A stretch of 10,972 nucleotides of DNA from Coriobacteriia bacterium (GTDB taxonomy: Bacteria; Actinomycetota; Coriobacteriia; WRKU01; WQUG01): contig WQVS01000046.1 in NCBI GenBank assembly GCA_009785705.1, forward strand, positions 1-10,972. The letters run 5' to 3'. A program made the translations under genes and the position numbers. Below, one piece after another: positions 6,501 to 10,972 of the stretch; position 1 is the first letter of the stretch, and every line of letters begins with the position of its first letter. The notes below the pieces were generated by a model. That model saw only the letters and a program-made list of their open reading frames with translations. It did not search any database and was not told where the DNA came from.

Positions 6501-8927
6501 CTTCTTGCTGGTGATATTGTTTGGGTAAGCTTGGCTGATACTCAGGCACAGGCTAACTGGAATCCGCTTACTCCAACCCCAGTGCGTGACAGAATGATTC
6601 CTGAAGCGTCGTGGTTTGTGGTTGCTCCTGATAATGTTATGCCTGTCATTATTCAGCATTTCTTTGAGGGAGCAGAGCATATCCCTTATCGCTTAACTTC
6701 AATGGACCTAAGCACCCCTAGTTTTAACGAGACAAGAACAGCAACTATGGGTACAGGTGCCTCTACATCCGAGCATCTTATTTTCCAGGTACGTGATCGT
6801 CGTGGTTACAAAGTGGAAAGTATTGAATTGCGCAATGCTTCGGGCACAGTAGTAGACAGCTTAACGCGCGAAAACAGTCGACTAGGAGCTGATGGCCATC
6901 CCTTGAGTCCTTTCAGTGTGTCACCAGACAACAATACGATTCATGTTAATTATGTTACAGACCCTGATGCCACTAGCGACATCTTAGTAGAGTTTAGATT
7001 TGCTGATTTCGGTCGCTTAAACGGAGCCATCCCTGCCAATAGTACCAGTTGGACTCTGCAGGATTCCGTTTTATATCCACAGGTACGAACAGGTAGCTAT
7101 AACTCAAATCCTGTTGGCAGTCGCGTTAACCGCTTCCCAACACAGGGTCTAAGTGAATTTATGCAAGAGTTAAACGAATTTCACATTAACGATACAGTTA
7201 CCCGTAGCCAGATAGAAGATGCCGTTAGAGCTTTATTTGAAGGGATATATGACCCTGATACAGGGGAGCAGATTGTCCCTCCTGCAATAGATGGTTTACC
7301 TCGTGGCTTCGTGCCTTGCCCTGACAATTTTATTCAGTTACCTCTGCAAGGACCAGCAGACACAACACAGAGATTAACCTTTCCTGTAAGCGTAGGAGAG
7401 CTTCACGACGCGCGCTATCCTGCCCCTAGTGCTGAACGTAGACCTATCGTAATTAATTTTGTAGCGACCTTAGAAGAAATCGAAATAACGCAACACCTTG
7501 AGCGTTCACTTAGTTTAACGGGAAGTCCCGCACAAAATGCGGCTTTTAACAATATGTCTTTTAACTATCAGGTAAACATTTCACGCGGAATCCCTGGAGG
7601 GCGAAATGCTGATGGCAGTGGCTTTGAAGGGTGGCGCGATCATCGACTTCAAGTAATCATCGATTCTGAGCGCTTTGAAGGTGAAGGTGCTGCTCAAACA
7701 GGAAGTTACGAATACCCTACGCGTAGTTGGCATGGGGGCAATACGCAGACTACAGCAGATGGAAATATTCGCATAGGCACTTGGAACAACATTACTACTG
7801 CTGCGGGCGGGCAAACTGATGCAGGCACGGGTACGACTGCTTTTCCTGCGATTACTGTTGGCAATAGTCCTGTCGGTGTTGCCTTCACTGCTGCCCAGGC
7901 AAGCGCCAATCTTGCAGGCGTAAGGCGTGTAGGGATTGATGATACGCTTACTGTTGCACAGATACCTTCAACAGCATATCTTTCTATTGCTCAACAAATT
8001 AACGGAGTCCCTGCGAGGGGCGTAAATAACGTTGCCCCAGGAACTCTTAGTGCTGCAGCTGATGTAGCTTGGTTTAATAATGCAATTAATAACCTGCATT
8101 TTAGAGATTTTACCGACTCAGGAACTGGGGGACGGTATCTGTGGAGAGGCACTTCGCATCTGCCAGGAAATGCAGTGCATACGACCAATTGGACAACAGT
8201 TCTGCCTTATCCGGCCCCTGTACTTCCTGTACATAATCCAGGTCGCCCAATGGATGCCGATACAAGAAATTTTGAGTTCAGTATTACCCCGCGAGACAAT
8301 TCAACACTAACAGTCACCAATCATGTTGATGGCGCTGGAGCCGACATGGATAGGCGCCGTTATTTCAGCGTTCAGCTGCGCGATGACAATGATGAGCCCT
8401 TGGCAGAAGGCACAGTGGTCTATCTTTTCGCAGATGAATATGAACAGAGCCCTGTAGCCAGCAATGGCGAGTATGAAATGGTACCCGTATGGAGGCGCGT
8501 TTATGTAGGTCCTAACGGAACCCTTTCAGCGGTAGCAGCAGGAGTCACCGATGCAGTACCTGGTGATACGGGGTTGCCAGCACTACTTCCTGGTGAATCT
8601 TTCTCGATTGGACGCTTGGATTCTCTCAATTCGGTACGTGTCGTTATGCGAGAATTCGAAGGTCAGAACAACTACACCTTGACCAATAGCTACTTGCGTC
8701 CGCGCGCAGGTGATTTTGGAGAATTTGACACCATGCACGTGGGACCTGCTGGCTTCATGCGCGATGACATAGAGGTTGTCTTCAGTAGTTATCGTGGAGC
8801 ACCCTTCGTTGTTCCAGCAGGATTATTCACAGAAGGTTCAGCAGTCCTTGTAGTAATCCTATTGGTGACAGGTACAGGGGCAGCAATCCTAGCAGTTCGA
8901 AAGCGGAAAGAAATAGAAAATTTATAG
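3540..8927 (+). CDS. Giant cell-surface adhesin-like protein with beta-helix and Cna-B/DUF7601-like modules, C-terminal anchor
   Basis: A single intact 1795-residue frame. Residues 1-41 form a long signal peptide (basic KKLREIVSKNQAKQR, hydrophobic 19-40, probable cleavage near 38-41). Residues 45-120 are an acidic Ser/Glu/Asp-rich linker. From about 145 to 670 the sequence is a beta-solenoid of the pectate-lyase-like adhesive type: LTIDGRGHRLTH near 201, then repeated units such as LSDGAEVTINR, VADGSELFVHN, VTDGANLTVER and ITEGANFIASG. A following block (KPYYYDF, FTSTGSDLSVWRRG) resembles what I recall downstream of such domains. Residues about 800-1300 contain Ig/MucBP-like stretches that I cannot assign firmly. 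Two candidate Cna-B/DUF7601-like modules follow (about 1310-1490 and 1588-1715; the second starts STLTVTNHVDG). The C-terminus has VVPAG (1757-1761), a hydrophobic segment (about 1765-1785) and RKRKEIENL, the layout of a sortase substrate, though the motif is atypical. No catalytic residues were recognised. Likely role: attachment to host or other bacteria (inferred). No sortase gene is in the window. Confidence 0.85.
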   Translation: MTKKLREIVSKNQAKQRYFAVMACLVLCTIAFFVLSSAFWAEGVTNDSQSMSLTPIEELAEELPTAEEALVSNEDALLGMASDSSSTDANASDEAFLSSEETPEDSDDLTVEEVEATDLDIATFAYMPATDRIPGFDPVPEGAVAVGTVATLNTAIANANAEGSTYIYLTQSITGGTAAGAGISNAINNAALRSVDGRQGLTIDGRGHRLTHGTGGDGTFNLTGTTGNRVFTLKNIDIVPSSSSSAAGDNTSVISVAPMGGDTSGWSGANNPASRYWTVNLHNVRTVSAGGTSWSSAAGMRGFLSLSEGTVNFSGENDIRLNQRRVLINARQVNFIGGTTNLETVRTGSAANYLTVAEARTMDVVRARPLAANQALGAGLSLSDGAEVTINRDVSFGTAAREGHAILIHVGAAAAGNVRPATIKLSEKSSLHVTGNPRGTGSSAELNGLVLLRGGSGGTSVADGSELFVHNTRTGTGTNAGTSAFLQYIRGGIFEVSGEDSSATFISNSAQHSRQASLRFYMASGASNQTVSVTDGANLTVERRGHSGVDAAALRFGQGTGNGLEVRDASVSIRNEGGTVRGTFVNPGTSTARGFNAAVEFAANNWFLRVLGDSDMNIEAQRGAAINARGYRNGEIRITEGANFIASGRTAGTGANDGIVRATGGNVHFVMIKPYYYDFVNIRPGGGRIFSLGSGAANTFTSTGSDLSVWRRGVNPWNGEPDAQWTLIDIRLRGAHLRIADAVSYADFIRYYNTNPANSRRMENFTRITGNNAAPTFREVLDLTNADRHVRALADIPQGAVRDPRPVGNNEVWANFTHTCGSSGEVQIISSTDNLESPSVRSFGAENLFEAETDARSVAGSVRLTHEDGRFLRAGDSYQIDEAWRSSEPNLPRSHSAINVPPALEFESVRDVVPPVPVGLNANIVPTSQVNFGGTWEYEDEFDDGPLLGSAGIRLQARTGNAAEHTIAGTGLVNADKTWSFTANSGQLLAGDIVWVSLADTQAQANWNPLTPTPVRDRMIPEASWFVVAPDNVMPVIIQHFFEGAEHIPYRLTSMDLSTPSFNETRTATMGTGASTSEHLIFQVRDRRGYKVESIELRNASGTVVDSLTRENSRLGADGHPLSPFSVSPDNNTIHVNYVTDPDATSDILVEFRFADFGRLNGAIPANSTSWTLQDSVLYPQVRTGSYNSNPVGSRVNRFPTQGLSEFMQELNEFHINDTVTRSQIEDAVRALFEGIYDPDTGEQIVPPAIDGLPRGFVPCPDNFIQLPLQGPADTTQRLTFPVSVGELHDARYPAPSAERRPIVINFVATLEEIEITQHLERSLSLTGSPAQNAAFNNMSFNYQVNISRGIPGGRNADGSGFEGWRDHRLQVIIDSERFEGEGAAQTGSYEYPTRSWHGGNTQTTADGNIRIGTWNNITTAAGGQTDAGTGTTAFPAITVGNSPVGVAFTAAQASANLAGVRRVGIDDTLTVAQIPSTAYLSIAQQINGVPARGVNNVAPGTLSAAADVAWFNNAINNLHFRDFTDSGTGGRYLWRGTSHLPGNAVHTTNWTTVLPYPAPVLPVHNPGRPMDADTRNFEFSITPRDNSTLTVTNHVDGAGADMDRRRYFSVQLRDDNDEPLAEGTVVYLFADEYEQSPVASNGEYEMVPVWRRVYVGPNGTLSAVAAGVTDAVPGDTGLPALLPGESFSIGRLDSLNSVRVVMREFEGQNNYTLTNSYLRPRAGDFGEFDTMHVGPAGFMRDDIEVVFSSYRGAPFVVPAGLFTEGSAVLVVILLVTGTGAAILAVRKRKEIENL

Positions 8928-8928
8928 A

Positions 8929-9004
8929 TGGTGCCCCCAGCTGGATTCGAACCAGCGATCTTCTGCTCCGGAGGCAGACGCTCTATCCCCTGAGCCATGG
9001 GGGC
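8929..9004 (-). tRNA. tRNA-Arg (anticodon CCG)
   Basis: Read on the minus strand it folds as a complete cloverleaf of 76 bases: acceptor GCCCCCA/TGGGGGC, D stem GCTC/GAGC with loop AGGGGATA, anticodon stem TCTGC/GCAGA with loop CTCCGGA (anticodon CCG, reading CGG), 5-base variable loop, T stem GCTGG/CCAGC with loop TTCGAAT, discriminator A and an encoded CCA. Its 3' end lies one base from the stop codon of the convergent surface-protein gene, and its 5' end is divergent from lysC across 75 bp. I see no clear promoter in front of it and no hairpin-type terminator behind it. Confidence 0.96.
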
Positions 9005-9041
9005 ACGATAGAAAATATCTAGTGGAAAATACTCCCTAAAT

Positions 9042-9072
9042 TTAACACAGTACTTCAGTATTCGCGTATACT
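9042..9072 (+). promoter_or_regulatory. Promoter for lysC, implying a leaderless mRNA
   Basis: A perfect-looking -10 (TATACT, 9067-9072) ends 7 bases before the lysC ATG at 9080, so transcription should begin at or next to the start codon. TTAACA (9042-9047) is the best -35 candidate, with a longish 19-base spacer. A small inverted repeat AGTAT-TCGCGT-ATACT (9057-9072) covers the -10 and could be a protein-binding site, or chance. Confidence 0.55.
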
Positions 9073-9079
9073 AACATCC

Positions 9080-10303
9080 ATGGCAAGAGTTGTAATGAAA
9101 TTCGGGGGAACTTCTGTTGCAGACATCGACCGTCTGAACCGCGTTGCTGCACGCTTGATTGAGCGCGCGAAAGCTGGTGATGACGTTGTTGTTGTGGTTT
9201 CTGCCATGGGTAAAGTTACCGATGACCTTATCGGATTGGCTCATCAGGCAAATCCTAAGCCCTGCAAGCGTGAAATGGATATGTTGCTCTCAACGGGAGA
9301 GCAAGTCAGCATTGCGCTGCTAGCTATGGCTATTCAAAAGCAAGGTTATGAAGCAGTTTCTTTCACAGGTGCACAGGTTGGCATCATTACAGATTCTGTT
9401 TACTCTAAGGCAAAAATTGTGCGCATAGATGCAGCTTGCGTACTTGAAGCACTTATCCAGAAGAAAATCGTTATTGTTGCAGGCTTTCAAGGTCGCACTG
9501 TGGACGGTCAAATCACCACGCTAGGTCGTGGAGGCAGCGATACTACAGCAGTTGCACTGGCAGCAGGAATCAAGGCAGATGCCTGTGAGATATATAGTGA
9601 CGTTGATGGTGTTTATTCGGCTGACCCGCGCATTGTGCCAAAGGCTCATAAGTTAGATACTGTCAGCTATGAAGAAATGTTAGAAATGGCAGCTTCAGGT
9701 GCAGGCGTTTTGAGCATGCGTAGCGTTGAGTTTGCGCGCAATTTTGATGTTGTTATTCACTGCCGTCATTCCTTCAAGCCAGCAGACGTCCCTGGAACAA
9801 TCGTTAGAGGAGAGGATCCCAGCATGGAAGATGCAGTCGTATCTGCTGTTACTCACGATACGAATGAGGCAAAGATTACCATTCGTGGAGTCCCCGACAG
9901 ACCAGGCATTGCTGCAAGTGTCTTTGGCACCCTAGGTCAAAACAACGTTAATGTTGATATGATTATTCAAAATATTTCTGATGCAGGTCTTACTGATATC
10001 AGTTTTACTGCACCAGAAGATGATATTACTAGTGTGACTTCTGCATTGGAAATATGTCTTAAAGAAATTGGTGCTCGTACTTGGAATATTGACCGCGATA
10101 TTGCTAAGGTGTCTATTATAGGCGCTGGAATGAAGTCTCATCCTGGTATTACTGCAAAGATGTTCAAAGCTTTGGCAGAAGAGGGCATCAATCTTGACCT
10201 CATTTCAACTTCGCCCATTCGTGTAAGCTGCATTATCGCAGCCGATCAGGCCGAAACTGCTGTGCGAGTTCTGCATACCGCCTTTGGTCTTGACCAAGAA
10301 TAG
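9080..10303 (+). CDS. lysC: Aspartokinase (aspartate kinase, alpha subunit)
   Basis: It phosphorylates L-aspartate with ATP, the first committed step toward lysine/diaminopimelate, threonine and methionine. The 407-residue length is standard for the LysC class with two ACT domains. The kinase domain shows KFGGTSVAD (residues 7-15), VVSAMGKVTDDL (39-50), GFQGRTVDGQITTLGRGGSD (135-154) and SDVDGVYSADPR (173-184). ACT domains lie at about 263-340 and 343-405. The segments IIQNIS and TDISFT, and GAGMKSHPGITA, closely resemble the Corynebacterium glutamicum enzyme, which is inhibited jointly by lysine plus threonine; similar control here is inferred. Start ATG 9080 gives the canonical N-terminus but has no Shine-Dalgarno, consistent with a leaderless transcript. 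An internal start at Met249 probably makes a separate beta subunit. asd follows 55 bp downstream, as in corynebacteria. Confidence 0.96.
   Translation: MARVVMKFGGTSVADIDRLNRVAARLIERAKAGDDVVVVVSAMGKVTDDLIGLAHQANPKPCKREMDMLLSTGEQVSIALLAMAIQKQGYEAVSFTGAQVGIITDSVYSKAKIVRIDAACVLEALIQKKIVIVAGFQGRTVDGQITTLGRGGSDTTAVALAAGIKADACEIYSDVDGVYSADPRIVPKAHKLDTVSYEEMLEMAASGAGVLSMRSVEFARNFDVVIHCRHSFKPADVPGTIVRGEDPSMEDAVVSAVTHDTNEAKITIRGVPDRPGIAASVFGTLGQNNVNVDMIIQNISDAGLTDISFTAPEDDITSVTSALEICLKEIGARTWNIDRDIAKVSIIGAGMKSHPGITAKMFKALAEEGINLDLISTSPIRVSCIIAADQAETAVRVLHTAFGLDQE
9806..9826 (+). promoter_or_regulatory. Internal ribosome-binding site and start for the aspartokinase beta subunit
   Basis: AGAGGAGAGGAT (9806-9817) precedes an in-frame ATG at 9824-9826 (Met249 of LysC). 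The nearest purine core, GAGGA (9812-9816), leaves 7 bases to the ATG. Translation from here would yield a 159-residue protein (9824-10303) containing only the two ACT domains. In B. subtilis and C. glutamicum, in-frame internal initiation at the equivalent place produces the regulatory beta subunit of an alpha2beta2 aspartokinase. The site is much stronger than anything before the full-length start. Confidence 0.7.
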
Positions 10304-10346
10304 AACTATTTACCACATAATAAGCTGAAAAAATCTGAAGAGGATT

Positions 10347-10351
10347 AGGAG
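10347..10351 (+). promoter_or_regulatory. Ribosome-binding site for asd
   Basis: AGGAG lies 7 bases upstream of ATG 10359 and supports that start over the in-frame ATG at 10377. The 55-bp lysC-asd gap holds no terminator-like hairpin, so asd is probably co-transcribed with lysC. Confidence 0.65.
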
Positions 10352-10358
10352 CATTCCC

Positions 10359-10972
10359 ATGTATGTTGCAAAGCCAATGCCCAAAAATCCTGTTGTTGCT
10401 ATTGCAGGCATCACGGGTGCTGTCGGTCAAGAGATGCTTGATGTGTTGACTCAGCTTGAGTTTCCCGCAAGCAAGGTCATTGCTCTAGCAAGTGCACGTA
10501 GCGCAGGCAAACGTATTCCTTATACGGGTCCAGGTGCTCCAACTAATGGAGAGCTGATTGTTCAAGAGCTTACGGAAGATAGCTTTGAAGGTGTTGACAT
10601 TACACTCTTTTCAGCGGGTGGCAGTATCAGTGAGCGCTTTGAAAAGGCAGTGGTAGCAAGTGGTGCTGTCATGATTGACAACACCAGCGCTTTCCGTATG
10701 CGCGAAGATGTTCCTCTAGTAGTGCCAGAAGTTAATGCTGATGACATCAAATGGCATCAGGGCATCATTGCAAACCCTAACTGCACAACGATTCAGATGG
10801 TTGTGGCGCTAAATCCGATTTATAAACTGGCGCCTATCAAGCGTGTTGTAGTTTCAACCTATCAATCATCGAGTGGTGCAGGTGCAGAAGGCATGAAGGA
10901 GCTCTATGATCAGACGCGAGCCTACCTTAACGACGAAGAGTTGACTATAGAAGCCTTTGCTCATCAAATAGC
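10359..10972 (+). CDS. asd: Aspartate-semialdehyde dehydrogenase (3' truncated by window edge)
   Basis: The enzyme reduces L-aspartyl-4-phosphate to L-aspartate-4-semialdehyde with NADPH, the step after LysC and the branch point to lysine/diaminopimelate and homoserine. The first 204 residues are in the window. The NADPH-binding loop is GITGAVGQ (17-24). Further family segments are VIALASARSAGK (40-51), FSAGGSISE (84-92) and IDNTSAFRM (106-114). The catalytic cysteine is Cys142 in NPNCTTIQM, and STYQSSSGAGAEGM (166-179) follows. The extended N-terminus (MYVAKPMPKN) adds about ten residues before the Rossmann fold; ATG 10377 would shorten it by six, but the Shine-Dalgarno favours 10359. The frame is open to the last base. 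Confidence 0.95.
   Translation, partial: MYVAKPMPKNPVVAIAGITGAVGQEMLDVLTQLEFPASKVIALASARSAGKRIPYTGPGAPTNGELIVQELTEDSFEGVDITLFSAGGSISERFEKAVVASGAVMIDNTSAFRMREDVPLVVPEVNADDIKWHQGIIANPNCTTIQMVVALNPIYKLAPIKRVVVSTYQSSSGAGAEGMKELYDQTRAYLNDEELTIEAFAHQI

Noticed and set aside
9005..9079. Possible NrdR box or T-box/lysine riboswitch in front of lysC.
   Set aside because: The region is only 75 bp, the promoter -10 sits next to the ATG leaving no leader RNA, and the small AGTAT/ATACT repeat does not match the NrdR box pattern.

Overview
The window looks like a chromosomal segment of an actinobacterium, most plausibly a Coriobacteriia-type host-associated anaerobe. This is inferred from moderate G+C content, an nrdR-dut-rimO cluster, a lysC-asd pair, and a giant Gram-positive surface protein with DUF7601/Cna-B-like modules. 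No 16S rRNA or other taxonomic marker is present, so the placement is tentative. No phage, transposon or CRISPR genes were recognised.

Left part (1-3283), all on the + strand: the 3' end of an unidentified acidic-tailed protein; a YhbF/bactofilin-like polymer-forming protein; then a tightly packed run of nrdR (repressor of ribonucleotide reductase genes), dut (dUTPase) and rimO (S12 methylthiotransferase). nrdR and dut touch as TGATG, and dut and rimO overlap by about 8 bp. nrdR and dut both act on the dNTP pool: one restrains dNTP synthesis, and the other removes dUTP and supplies dUMP for dTTP.

Centre (3284-8927): a 256-bp gap with a promoter-like sequence leads into a 1795-residue secreted, membrane-anchored surface protein. 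It has a signal peptide, an acidic Ser/Glu/Asp-rich linker, a right-handed beta-helix (pectate-lyase-like adhesive) region, a long stretch of poorly recognised modules, two candidate Cna-B/DUF7601-like stalk modules, and a C-terminal anchor with an unusual VVPAG in place of a VPTG/LPXTG sorting motif. Its stop codon lies one base from the 3' CCA of a convergent tRNA-Arg(CCG) gene.

Right part (9005-10972): a 75-bp region separates tRNA-Arg (- strand) from lysC (+ strand). lysC appears to be leaderless, with a TATACT -10 element ending 7 bp before the ATG. It also carries a strong internal Shine-Dalgarno and in-frame ATG at the start of its regulatory domain, the arrangement that yields alpha and beta aspartokinase subunits in Corynebacterium and Bacillus. 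asd (aspartate-semialdehyde dehydrogenase, cut by the window edge) follows 55 bp later. Together they encode the first two steps of the aspartate pathway to lysine/diaminopimelate, threonine and methionine.

I see no clearly new multi-gene system. The points most worth a second look are the giant adhesin, its non-canonical sorting signal and unassigned middle, and the dual translation-initiation architecture of lysC.
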